From Lachnospiraceae bacterium (GTDB lineage: Bacteria; Bacillota; Clostridia; Lachnospirales; Lachnospiraceae): DNA of 34,922 bases. The notes under the pieces were generated by a model that did no database searches, was not told the origin of the DNA, and was given only the letters and a program-made list of their open reading frames with translations. The translations under genes and the position numbers were made by a program. Positions 6,592 through 15,459 of the stretch are shown piece by piece (positions within the stretch are counted from its first letter, which is position 1; the number at the start of each line of letters is the position of its first letter). Location: the NCBI GenBank assembly GCA_017544705.1, contig JAFYDQ010000051.1:1-34922 (forward strand), in the 5' to 3' direction.

Positions 6592-8232
6592 CTATTTTTG
6601 ATACTGTTCCATATCCAGCATTTTCTCGCGCTTTGCCACCGCGACACTGACGGCCACATCCCCGGTGCAGTTGCTCATGCAGCGGAACATGCCCACCAGC
6701 GAATCGATCCCCATGATCAGCCCGATCGCCTCGGTCGGCACACCGATCTGCGTCAAAAGCACACTCAGGCAGATCAGTCCGGAGCCGGGGATTCCCGGTG
6801 CGCCGACCGATAAGACGATAATGGAAATGACCATCGCGCCGAGTGATGCAGGCGTGACCGGAACGCCGTATACTTTGGCGAGCGCAAGCGAAAAGACCGC
6901 CATATAGACACAGGCCCCGTCCATGTTGATGGTCGCACCGAGCGGAACGGACAGGCTGTAGATCTTCTGTGCGATCCCGAGTTTCCGGCAGGCTTCCATG
7001 TTCATCGGGATCGACGCGTTACTCGATGCCATGGAGAACACCTGGAGCATGGTCTGCGGATATTTTTTTAAGAAAGGCAGGGGATTTAAGCGGGCAACGA
7101 TCACCATGATGATACAGTAGATCACCATCATGCAGAGCAGGCCGCATACGAAGGTCGCAAAGATTCCGAAAACGGATGCGATCGTCTCGATACCCATATC
7201 CAGCATCATGGAACAGATGGCACAGAAAACGGCGATCGGCATGAAGCGGATCACAAGCGTCGTGATTTTTAAGAACAGGTCGTTGAGTGCCTGGAACAGA
7301 TCCTTGACCCATTCCGAATAACGGCCGATCATGCCTGCCGCGATCCCGCAGATAACGGCCAGAAAGATCAGCTGCAGCATGTTCGATTCCACAAAGGGCT
7401 GCGCAAAATCAGACGGCACGATGTTTACGATCATATCCTTGATGGATACGTTCATCGTCTGGGAGGTGATCTTTTCAACCGCAGAGGATGCAGCATCCGC
7501 CTTCATCACACCGCCCGGCTCAAAGAGATAGAACATGCCGATGCCGACCAAAGTCGCGATCAGGGTCGTAAAGAGATACATGAGGACCACACGGCCGCCC
7601 ACGCGCCCCAGTTCGGAAATATCCGTAAACCGCACGATGCAGGATACGATCGAAAAGAATACGACGGGCGCCACGACCATTTTCAGTGCATTCATATACA
7701 TGGTCTTGACCGGGATCAGAAAATAAGTATCCAGCTTCCCGTTAAAATCATGAAAGCCCAGTTCCGACAGGATAAAGCCGACCAAAACCGCAAGTGCCAT
7801 GGCCCCGAGCGTCTGATACAGAAAAGCCCGTTTGGATCTGCGAACCATAAAACTGATCCGGTTAGTCCCGAGGATCCGCCGGTATCTGACCTGCTCGGCC
7901 ACGGAGTGCAACAGGATGCTGCGGATCATGGCCTGTGCGCCTTCGCCCACCTCATCATCCAGAAGATGCTCCTTCCCGATCTTTTCCGCAGGGTTGAAAC
8001 GCTCGCCTTTTGCCGACAGATCGATCGTCACGCTGCCAAGAAGCGCATGGATGCTGACAACAACACTCCCATCCGATGCATGTTCCATCAGGCTCTCTGC
8101 CGTCTCTTCCGTTGCCAGACAGGCTTTCCTGACATCATCTTCCCTAATGCCGCGGGAAATAAGCTGTTCTCTTACAAACTGAACGATATTTGCGATTTCT
8201 TCGCCGGCTTTCACGGTTTTTCTGATAAACAT
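6592..8232 (-). CDS. Cation:dicarboxylate/amino-acid symporter (SLC1) with an N-terminal RsbW-like domain
   Basis: Residues 135-535 of this 546-residue protein form a sodium-coupled elevator transporter of the GltPh/DctA family. SSNASIP (403-409, hairpin 1 tip), NMDG (436-439), GAPGIPGSG (477-485, hairpin 2) and D510/R517/N521/D524 in the last helix are in place. By eye the position equal to GltPh D394, which holds the substrate amino group, is glycine 514, while the carboxylate-binding arginine is kept. This favours a dicarboxylate over an amino acid. Residues 1-130 are extra and resemble an RsbW-type GHKL ATPase fold (ATEETAESLMEHA at 40-52), but the N-box asparagine position reads serine 47 and no clear D-x-G-x-G box is seen, so ATP binding is doubtful. 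The gene is divergent from the propeller HD-GYP gene and upstream of the other HD-GYP operon. Confidence 0.9.
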   Translation of the reverse strand: MFIRKTVKAGEEIANIVQFVREQLISRGIREDDVRKACLATEETAESLMEHASDGSVVVSIHALLGSVTIDLSAKGERFNPAEKIGKEHLLDDEVGEGAQAMIRSILLHSVAEQVRYRRILGTNRISFMVRRSKRAFLYQTLGAMALAVLVGFILSELGFHDFNGKLDTYFLIPVKTMYMNALKMVVAPVVFFSIVSCIVRFTDISELGRVGGRVVLMYLFTTLIATLVGIGMFYLFEPGGVMKADAASSAVEKITSQTMNVSIKDMIVNIVPSDFAQPFVESNMLQLIFLAVICGIAAGMIGRYSEWVKDLFQALNDLFLKITTLVIRFMPIAVFCAICSMMLDMGIETIASVFGIFATFVCGLLCMMVIYCIIMVIVARLNPLPFLKKYPQTMLQVFSMASSNASIPMNMEACRKLGIAQKIYSLSVPLGATINMDGACVYMAVFSLALAKVYGVPVTPASLGAMVISIIVLSVGAPGIPGSGLICLSVLLTQIGVPTEAIGLIMGIDSLVGMFRCMSNCTGDVAVSVAVAKREKMLDMEQYQK

Positions 8233-8250
8233 GACTTTTCCCCCTTTCCT

Positions 8251-8256
8251 ATTATA
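8251..8256 (-). promoter_or_regulatory. Possible -10 element for the symporter gene
   Basis: A perfect TATAAT on the minus strand (8256-8251) lies 19 bases before the symporter start codon. No good -35 hexamer is found at 16-18 bases, so the promoter is weak, activator-dependent or elsewhere. Confidence 0.3.
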
Positions 8257-8270
8257 ATACCATATTTTGT

Positions 8271-8299
8271 TTTACATGCCGCCTGCCACTTGTTATAAT
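8271..8299 (+). promoter_or_regulatory. Promoter of the propeller HD-GYP/BMP operon
   Basis: TTTACA (8271-8276), a 17-base spacer and TATAAT (8294-8299) form a near-consensus sigma-A promoter. The start point would be close to 8306, which places an upstream in-frame ATG at 8304 outside the transcript and supports translation from 8334. Confidence 0.85.
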
Positions 8300-8333
8300 T
8301 ACAATGCATGATGTTTTAAGGAGATCGAAACGG

Positions 8334-11300
8334 ATGAAAAACTGGAAAATCTGGCAGATCATTGCATTTGTCGCAACTTGTGTGTGTTTGAACATCGGTG
8401 GGAAACTACTGGTCGTCCGGCTGGATCTTCCATTGTGGGCGGATTCGTTCGGCACCGTGTTATGCGCCTATATCGGCGGTCCGATATGCGGTGCCCTGGT
8501 GGGACTTACCGGAAACCTCGCATATGGGGTGATCAACCAGTTTTCTGCAGGCTATTCGGTCACAAGCATCGCACTCGGCATTATCATCGGCATTGCCGCA
8601 CACCGCAAATTATTTGACCGTTTCTATGGTTTTATGAAGACAGCGTCTCTTGCAATGCTCACGGCGCTGGTCGTATCCCTGCCGGTGAATTTTATCCTCA
8701 GTGACGGTTATACCGGTAACACATGGGGAAATGCCGTGATCGATTATCTGCTGGATAATCAGTGGCCTCGTGTCATCTGCTGTTTCATGGGACAGTTTGC
8801 GATCGAGTTCGCGGACAAAATACTGACGGTTGCTGCCGTATATCTGATCATTCTGATCCAGAAGTGGTACCAGCGCCGGGTTGAGAAAAAGCGGATCCGC
8901 AAGAGCGGTATGGGCGGAATGGCTGCGATCCTGATCCTCTCGTTCGCCCTTGGCACGTGCATGGCATCTCCCGTTAATGCCGCAACCGTACAGAAGGGGG
9001 AAGCCCCGGATTATAACGACTATGTCCAGACGATTTACAGCAGCAACAACGGCCTGCCCTGCGGCGAGGCCAATGACATCGCGCAGACCAACGACGGGGT
9101 TCTCTGGATCGGAACATATGCAGGCCTCTACCGCTATAACGGACGCGAATTCCGCTGGGTGGATAATTACGAATCCGTCAAGAACGTCAACTGTCTTTAT
9201 GTGGATGAGGAAGGCCGGATGTGGATCGGTACCAATGACAACGGCCTGTCCATTGTGATCCGGGAAAAGGTCGTGAACGTACTCGATCAGGAAAGCGGTC
9301 TCCCGTCCAATTCCGTGCGTTGCATCGTGCGTGCTTCCGACGGTTATTATTATGTGGGTACCACAAACAGCATGCAGATCCTTGTAATGAACAACGGTCT
9401 GAAGGACGTGAGTACTCTGGAAGCGGTCAACTACGCAGACAGCATCACCGCGGATCAGAAAGGCCATGTGGCAACCATCTCTTCCGACGGCCGGCTGTTT
9501 TTGCTGAAAAAGGGTGAGATCCTGACTTCAATCGTCCTTCCGGATGAACAGGAGCTCTTCAACTGCTGTGCGTTCTCACCGGACGGCACGCTGATGGTCG
9601 GTTCCTCGACCAATCATATTTACTGTTTTGATGTTTCCGGCGATGATTTTGAACAGCTGGATATCATGACCTGTGCGAACGTAAACAGCATTAACAATCT
9701 GAATTACTTAGAGGACGGCACACTGTTTGTCTCCACCGACAGCGGCATATCCTATTTTGATAATGACGGCTACCATCGCCTGAACACAAACGAATTCAAC
9801 AATTCCATTGACAATATGCTCTATGACTATCAGGGAAACCTGTGGTTCACATCCTCAAGGCTCGGCCTGCTCCGGCTTGCCAAGTCTCCTTTCAAGGATA
9901 TCTACGGGGCCATCGGCATGGAACGCCGGGTCGTCAATGCCATTGTCTTCTGGCAAGGCAATTACTACATCGGTACCGATACGGGACTGGATATCGTGGA
10001 TAAAGCCTGCCACAACCAGATTCACAACAATCTGACCGCGGCACTGGACGGAAAGCGCATCCGTTGTATGTATGTGGATGACAACGATCACCTTTGGATC
10101 TGTACATACGGAAGCGGTCTGATGGAATATGCGCCGAACGGAGAATCCTGGGCATATAACGCAGACAGCGGCAGTTTCGGAAACCGTGCCAGGATCGTAA
10201 CGGGTCTGTCGGACGGAACGATCCTTGCCGCCGGTGATACCGGGATCAGCTTTATCAAAAACCATGAGATCGAGCGGACCATCCGTAACGAAGACGGTCT
10301 GATCAACTCCATGATCCTGACTGTAACGGAACGCAGTGACGGCACGATCTTAGCGGGAACCGACGGGGACGGGATCGCCGTTTTAAAGGACGGCAAAGTC
10401 ACGGATATGCTGACGCGCGACGACGGCTTAAGCAGCGGTGTCATCCTGCGTACGGTCAAAGATCCCAAGTCTGAAGGCGTGTTCATCGTTACCAGCAACA
10501 GCCTGTGCTATCTCGAACCGGACGGCTCGGTACGCGTGCTCGATAAATTCCCGTATTTCAACAACTATGATATCTGGGTCAAGGATGAGGATACCCTCTT
10601 TGTTATGTCCAGCGCCGGCATCTATGTCGTGGAACGGGATGAACTCGTGGCAGGCGGCGAAATCGTCTGGGAACTTTTGGATGCCAGACGCGGACTCGGT
10701 ACTTCCTTAACCGCCAATTCCTGGAATTATTATAACGGGAACGGAGACCTCTTCCTTCCCTGTGACACCGGTGTTTATAAGATCGACGTTGAAAAATACA
10801 ACAGCGATGTCCGTTCTTACCGTATGCAGCTTGCTTCCGTGAAACTGGATGATGTTCTGCAGCCGATTTCGCGCAGAGGAGCCATCACGATCGGACAGGG
10901 TGTCAGCCGTGTGGAACTGAGTCCGGAGATCCTGAACTATACCATTCAGGAACCCAATGTTGGCTACTATCTGGAAGGCTTTGACACGCAATGGACGATC
11001 GTTCCGCAGAACAGCCTGAACAATATCATCTATGTTAATCTTCCCGCCGGAAATTATACCTTCCGTCTGGCGATCTTTGACAGTGCGGGCGAACGGGTTC
11101 TGGAGGAGCGCAAGTTCGATATCGTCAAAGTCGGTGAACTCTATGAGCAGCCGTTCTTCCGCGTTTACATGCTGCTGCTTCTCTCCTTAAGCCTGATCTG
11201 GTTCACCTGGCTCATCGTGCAAAGACAGCTGAACCAGCAACAGATCAAATTGAACATGGCAAATGAAACGGTTATGGCGATCGCAAACGCAGTCGATGCC

Positions 11301-11987
11301 AAGGACGTCCGTACGCACCAGCACTCCCTGCGTGTGGCCAAATATTCGGCGATGATCGCGGAAGAAATGAAGTGTTTCAAATGGTGGCATAAACGCAAGG
11401 CCATCTCCAATCTGCGCAAGGCTGCCCAGCTGCATGACATCGGCAAGATCGGTGTTCCGGACAGCGTGCTGAACAAGGTCGGCCGCCTGACGGATGAGGA
11501 ATATGTGCAGATGAAATCCCATGTAACCAGAGGTGCGGATATCCTGAAGGATTTCACCCTTGTGGAACATGTTGAAGAAGGAACGCGCTATCACCATGAG
11601 CGCTATGACGGGCGCGGCTATCCGGACGGATTAAAAGGAGAAGAGATCCCGCTCATCGGCAGGATCATCAGTGTGGCCGATGCGTTCGATGCCATGACCT
11701 CGAACCGTGTCTACCGCAATCACATGGATACCGATTACGTCATGAACGAAATGAAGCGCGGAAGGGGTACACAGTTTGATCCCGATGCGCTGGATGCGTT
11801 CTTCCGCCTGGTGGATAAGGGCGTGATCAATCCGGATGCGATCTATGCACAGAAGGCTGTAGAGATCCAGCAGGCCGGTCAGGAAGCGCAGGAAGAACTT
11901 GCACGCCGCGTGGAAGAAGACAAAAAGATCCAGTCTGCCCAGATGCAGGACGAGCATAAAGAAGACAAAAAAGGAGCCGACGAATGA
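8334..11987 (+). CDS. ECF-S-like membrane domain, sensor propeller, Y_Y_Y and HD-GYP fusion
   Basis: This 1217-residue protein looks like a hybrid sensor with a c-di-GMP phosphodiesterase output. Residues 1-185 are a multi-helix ECF-S-like domain (PLWADSFGTVLCAYIGG at 33-49) related to that of the 4267-6516 protein. A helix at 195-212 ends in ASPVNA, which resembles a signal peptidase site. Residues about 230-830 are two-component regulator propeller blades (GVLWIGTYAGLYRYNG at 255-270, GRMWIGTNDNGL at 294-305), followed by a Y_Y_Y-type beta domain (about 842-922). After a helix at 943-963 comes HD-GYP, with HDIGKIGVP from 1034 and GYP at 1095-1097. The tail is charged. The start follows AAGGAG by 10 bases. 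The stop overlaps the BMP gene. In Bacteroidetes the same propeller plus Y_Y_Y usually feeds a histidine kinase. The ligand is unknown. Confidence 0.93.
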   Translation: MKNWKIWQIIAFVATCVCLNIGGKLLVVRLDLPLWADSFGTVLCAYIGGPICGALVGLTGNLAYGVINQFSAGYSVTSIALGIIIGIAAHRKLFDRFYGFMKTASLAMLTALVVSLPVNFILSDGYTGNTWGNAVIDYLLDNQWPRVICCFMGQFAIEFADKILTVAAVYLIILIQKWYQRRVEKKRIRKSGMGGMAAILILSFALGTCMASPVNAATVQKGEAPDYNDYVQTIYSSNNGLPCGEANDIAQTNDGVLWIGTYAGLYRYNGREFRWVDNYESVKNVNCLYVDEEGRMWIGTNDNGLSIVIREKVVNVLDQESGLPSNSVRCIVRASDGYYYVGTTNSMQILVMNNGLKDVSTLEAVNYADSITADQKGHVATISSDGRLFLLKKGEILTSIVLPDEQELFNCCAFSPDGTLMVGSSTNHIYCFDVSGDDFEQLDIMTCANVNSINNLNYLEDGTLFVSTDSGISYFDNDGYHRLNTNEFNNSIDNMLYDYQGNLWFTSSRLGLLRLAKSPFKDIYGAIGMERRVVNAIVFWQGNYYIGTDTGLDIVDKACHNQIHNNLTAALDGKRIRCMYVDDNDHLWICTYGSGLMEYAPNGESWAYNADSGSFGNRARIVTGLSDGTILAAGDTGISFIKNHEIERTIRNEDGLINSMILTVTERSDGTILAGTDGDGIAVLKDGKVTDMLTRDDGLSSGVILRTVKDPKSEGVFIVTSNSLCYLEPDGSVRVLDKFPYFNNYDIWVKDEDTLFVMSSAGIYVVERDELVAGGEIVWELLDARRGLGTSLTANSWNYYNGNGDLFLPCDTGVYKIDVEKYNSDVRSYRMQLASVKLDDVLQPISRRGAITIGQGVSRVELSPEILNYTIQEPNVGYYLEGFDTQWTIVPQNSLNNIIYVNLPAGNYTFRLAIFDSAGERVLEERKFDIVKVGELYEQPFFRVYMLLLLSLSLIWFTWLIVQRQLNQQQIKLNMANETVMAIANAVDAKDVRTHQHSLRVAKYSAMIAEEMKCFKWWHKRKAISNLRKAAQLHDIGKIGVPDSVLNKVGRLTDEEYVQMKSHVTRGADILKDFTLVEHVEEGTRYHHERYDGRGYPDGLKGEEIPLIGRIISVADAFDAMTSNRVYRNHMDTDYVMNEMKRGRGTQFDPDALDAFFRLVDKGVINPDAIYAQKAVEIQQAGQEAQEELARRVEEDKKIQSAQMQDEHKEDKKGADE

Positions 11988-13186
11988 AGAAAGTATACAT
12001 CACAACCGTTCTTACCTGTCTTGTCGTGCTGGCTTTACTGATCTGCGGTTTTAAGCTGTTTCATCCCGAAGCCGGCAGAAATCACCTGACCGTCGGTTTC
12101 ATTTATGACAATGACGAAAGTACGCCTTACACCTATAACTTTTCTCTTGCAAAGGATGCCGTGGAAAAGAAATACGGGAACAAGGTGACGATCTTAACCT
12201 GCAGCAACGTTCTGGATGAAGAGATGGAAGAACCCATACGGGAACTGGTCGGCGAAGGCTGTGACATCATCTTCTTTAACGGCTACAGTGAACTGGTCAG
12301 AAAACAGGCCGAGAAATACCCGCATATCCAGTTCTGCCAGACATCCTATATGGACATGAGCGATCAGATCGTTCCTGCCAATTATCACACCTTTAAGGGC
12401 GAGGCCTATCAGGCCCGCTATGTCAGCGGCGTTGCGGCAGGCATGAAGATGAAAGAAATGATCTTAGACGGGACCATCGCACCGGAAGAAGCTGTTGCAG
12501 GCTTTGTGGCAGCGTTTCCCACATCGGAAGTCATCTCCGGTTATACGGCCTTCTTCCTCGGGATCCGTGCGATCGTGCCGCAGGCCCTGATGCGCGTATC
12601 CTACACGAATACCTGGAGCAGTTATGCGCAGGAGAAGGACGCTGCAAAACAGATGATCGAGGACGGCTGTGTGATCATCTCCCAGCATACCGATACCATC
12701 GGTCCCGCGATCGCCTGTGAGGAAGCTTCGGAAGCAGGCAAACCCGTTTATTTTGTCGGCTATAACCAGAGCATGTCGGAAGTCGCTCCGGGAACGTCGC
12801 TTGTCACCGCCCGGATCGACTGGGAGCCCTATGTGCTTTCGGCCGTGGATGCAGTCATGATGAACAAAGACATCGAGAAAAACCTGACCGGGCAGGTCCA
12901 TCTGCACGGAACGGATGCCTCTGCAGGCTTCGGTGCCGGATGGGTGGCAATGGATGACCTGAACCTGCAGGTTGCTGCCGAAGGAACACAACAAGCCATG
13001 GATAAGGCCATTGACCGGTTTAAGCTCGGATTCGTCGATTTTGTTTTCCGGGGTAATTATCTCGGGATCAATCCCGATGATCCGAATGATACCTATAATC
13101 TGCAGGGCGGCTATATCGAGAACGCAACGACCTCTTATCCCCTGTTCCATTACATCCTCAAAGATGTGATTACGATTGTGGAATAA
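11984..13186 (+). CDS. BMP-family solute-binding protein
   Basis: The 400-residue protein fits the basic membrane protein (BMP/PnrA/Med) family of periplasmic-type binding proteins, whose studied members bind purine nucleosides for ABC import. Recognisable are the first strand LTVGFIYDNDE, the segment GEAYQARYVSGVAAG, GFVAAFPTSEVISGYTAF and the C-terminal 'GFGAGWVAMDD'. The N-terminus is hydrophobic (residues 5-23) with a cysteine at 21. The preceding residues (LLIC) are a poor lipobox, so membrane anchoring by an uncleaved helix is as likely as lipidation. It overlaps the stop codon of the propeller HD-GYP gene (ATGA) with GGAG upstream. No ABC transporter genes are nearby, so a role as the ligand-presenting partner of the sensor is a reasonable inference. 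Confidence 0.85.
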   Translation: MKKVYITTVLTCLVVLALLICGFKLFHPEAGRNHLTVGFIYDNDESTPYTYNFSLAKDAVEKKYGNKVTILTCSNVLDEEMEEPIRELVGEGCDIIFFNGYSELVRKQAEKYPHIQFCQTSYMDMSDQIVPANYHTFKGEAYQARYVSGVAAGMKMKEMILDGTIAPEEAVAGFVAAFPTSEVISGYTAFFLGIRAIVPQALMRVSYTNTWSSYAQEKDAAKQMIEDGCVIISQHTDTIGPAIACEEASEAGKPVYFVGYNQSMSEVAPGTSLVTARIDWEPYVLSAVDAVMMNKDIEKNLTGQVHLHGTDASAGFGAGWVAMDDLNLQVAAEGTQQAMDKAIDRFKLGFVDFVFRGNYLGINPDDPNDTYNLQGGYIENATTSYPLFHYILKDVITIVE

Positions 13187-13206
13187 ACTGTAGATACCGA
13201 CTGAAC

Positions 13207-14088
13207 ATGCGGACACTTTCTGATTATCTGACGGAACAATTCGGTGAAAAAGTATACCGGCTTTCCCTTTCATCGGGATGCAGTTGTCCAAACAGGGACG
13301 GCAAAATCACTTCCGGCGGCTGTACCTTCTGTTCCGCAGGCGGATCCGGTGAATTCGCATCAGCTTTTGCGCCGATCGATGAACAGATTGCAGAAGCAAA
13401 GAAACGCATCGCCCGAAAGACCGGGGCGAAAAAATTCATTGCTTATTTCCAGTCTTTCACCAACACTTACGGTGATATCCCGCAATTAACACAACTGTAT
13501 ACGGATACGATCCGGCGTGATGAGATCGTTGCCTTATCTCTCGCAACAAGGCCGGACTGCCTTGGAGACGATGTCATGGACATGCTCTGTAAGCTTCGGG
13601 AATACAAGCCGGTATGGATCGAACTCGGCCTGCAGACCATCCATGAGCAGACTGCGCACGCCATTCACCGGGGATATGATCTCCCGGTATTTGCGGATGC
13701 CTATCACAGGTTAAAACAGGCCGGATTCGAAGTGATCGTACATGTGATCCTGGGTCTGCCCGGAGAATCAGAGGAGGATATGCTGTCAACGATCCGCTAT
13801 CTGGCAGCTTTAAATCCGCCGCTTGACGGGATCAAGCTCCAGATGCTGCAGGTCCTCTCGGGAACCGAAATGGGGGATGCGTATCTGCGGAATCCCTTCC
13901 CGCTCATGGACCTTACGGAATACGCAGCCCTCGTTGCAAAATGCGCTGCGCTTCTACCGGACCGTACCGTGATACACCGCATGACCGGCGACGGACCAAG
14001 ACGCCTTCTGATCGCACCGCTGTGGTGTCTTGATAAAAAACGTGTACTGAATACAATCCGGAAACAATTAGCCGGGGCAGAATCATGA
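13207..14088 (+). CDS. TIGR01212-type radical SAM protein (YtqA/YhcC family)
   Basis: This 293-residue protein has the cluster-binding pattern of the family: CPNRDG at 27-32, GGCTFC ending at C42, giving C27, C39 and C42. The motif is close to the N-terminus, and the sequence then reads through IAYFQSFTNTY and WIELGLQTIHEQT, both typical of the YtqA/YhcC group. Radical SAM enzymes use a [4Fe-4S] cluster to cleave S-adenosylmethionine; the exact reaction of this family is not something established here. It starts 20 bases after the BMP gene without a clear Shine-Dalgarno sequence, and its stop overlaps the ktrB start. Length is normal for the family. Confidence 0.92.
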   Translation: MRTLSDYLTEQFGEKVYRLSLSSGCSCPNRDGKITSGGCTFCSAGGSGEFASAFAPIDEQIAEAKKRIARKTGAKKFIAYFQSFTNTYGDIPQLTQLYTDTIRRDEIVALSLATRPDCLGDDVMDMLCKLREYKPVWIELGLQTIHEQTAHAIHRGYDLPVFADAYHRLKQAGFEVIVHVILGLPGESEEDMLSTIRYLAALNPPLDGIKLQMLQVLSGTEMGDAYLRNPFPLMDLTEYAALVAKCAALLPDRTVIHRMTGDGPRRLLIAPLWCLDKKRVLNTIRKQLAGAES

Positions 14089-15449
14089 AACGAATAAGAA
14101 TCCTTCCAATCCATATGATCCCGCTCAGTTTTTTAGCGGTCATCTTATCCGGAGCACTCCTTCTGATGCTCCCCGCCGCAACCGCACCCGGCGCCGAAAC
14201 GGATTTCCTGACGGCATTATTTACCGCAACGACTTCCGTATGCGTAACCGGGCTGGTCGTTGTGGACACCTATGCCCATTGGACCGTCTTCGGGCAGTTC
14301 ATCATTCTGCTCCTCATTCAGATTGGCGGGCTCGGTGTGGTATCGGTGGTTTCCATGCTCTTTCTGGTCAGCCGGAAGAAATTTGCGCTCGGGGACCGCA
14401 TGCTCCTTGGCGATTCCTTAAACATCGATAAGAAAAAAGGATTATTGTCATTCCTGCTGCGCATGTTCCGACTGGTATTTGTGGTCGAAACGACAGGTGC
14501 CGTTCTTTGCGCCATCCGGTTTGTACCGGACATGGGATTTTCAAAAGGCTTATGGGCTGCTCTGTTTCAGTCGGTCTCGGCCTTCTGTAATGCGGGCATG
14601 GATGTCCTGGGACCGGACAGTCTGATCCGCTACAACGATCAACCGCTTATCCTGCTCGTGACGATGTTTCTGATCGTAACAGGCGGCCTGGGCTTTGTGG
14701 TCTTACTCGACCTGATCGACGGGTGCAAAGAGAGTGTGAAAAGACACTTTCCCCCCTCCGTGTTTTTTCGTCATCTTCCGGAGCACAGTAAGATCGTCCT
14801 GCTCATGAGCGCAGTTCTGATCCTTTCCGGAGCCGCATGCTTTATGGCTGCCGAATATCGGAATCCCGGTACAATGGAAGGCATGAACTTCGGGCAAAAG
14901 ATCCTGAACAGCTTCTTCCAGTCCGTCACGCTCCGTACCGCCGGATTTGCCACGATCCCGCAGGAAAACCTTACGGAACTGTCCTGCATGGCCGGCTATG
15001 TTCTGATGTTTATCGGCGGCTCTCCTGTCGGAACGGCAGGCGGCATTAAGACCGTGACCGTGTTCCTGATTTTTATGAATGCGTTGTCATATATCCGCGG
15101 CAAAAAAGAAACCGTGGTATTTCATAAACGGGTATCGGGCGAACTGATGCGAAAGGCATCCGCGATCTTTCTGATCAGTCTGATGACCGTATCGATCATG
15201 ACTTTTCTGCTGATGACAAGAAGCGGCCTGAAGCATACGGATGCCCTCTATGAAGTCATCAGTGCCCTCGGAACGGTCGGCGTATCAAGAGCGATCACAC
15301 CGACTTTAGACTCCGCCGGCAGGATCATGATCATCATCTCCATGTTCCTTGGCAGGGTCGGTCCGATCTCCATGGCGATCTTCTTTACCAAGAGAACGGG
15401 ATCACCCGACACTGTCCGTCACGCGGAAGGAACTTTCTTTGTAGGCTAG
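14085..15449 (+). CDS. ktrB: Potassium uptake channel subunit KtrB (Trk/Ktr/HKT family)
   Basis: The 454-residue membrane protein forms the potassium-conducting subunit. All four pore repeats have their filter glycine: TSVCVTGL (G56), SAFCNAG (G171), VTLRTAG (G287) and ALGTVGVS (G399). The intramembrane loop GGSPVGTAGGIKT (311-323), which gates the pore in KtrB/TrkH proteins, is present. It partners with the cytosolic KtrA ring encoded 10 bases downstream. The start codon overlaps the stop of the radical SAM gene (ATGA). Some family members prefer sodium coupling; that cannot be judged here. Confidence 0.95.
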   Translation: MKRIRILPIHMIPLSFLAVILSGALLLMLPAATAPGAETDFLTALFTATTSVCVTGLVVVDTYAHWTVFGQFIILLLIQIGGLGVVSVVSMLFLVSRKKFALGDRMLLGDSLNIDKKKGLLSFLLRMFRLVFVVETTGAVLCAIRFVPDMGFSKGLWAALFQSVSAFCNAGMDVLGPDSLIRYNDQPLILLVTMFLIVTGGLGFVVLLDLIDGCKESVKRHFPPSVFFRHLPEHSKIVLLMSAVLILSGAACFMAAEYRNPGTMEGMNFGQKILNSFFQSVTLRTAGFATIPQENLTELSCMAGYVLMFIGGSPVGTAGGIKTVTVFLIFMNALSYIRGKKETVVFHKRVSGELMRKASAIFLISLMTVSIMTFLLMTRSGLKHTDALYEVISALGTVGVSRAITPTLDSAGRIMIIISMFLGRVGPISMAIFFTKRTGSPDTVRHAEGTFFVG

Positions 15450-15459
15450 GAGGCATAAC

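Noticed and set aside
8304..8333. Upstream in-frame ATG for the propeller HD-GYP protein
   Set aside because: The predicted transcription start is near 8306 and AAGGAG lies after this ATG, so translation from 8334 fits better.
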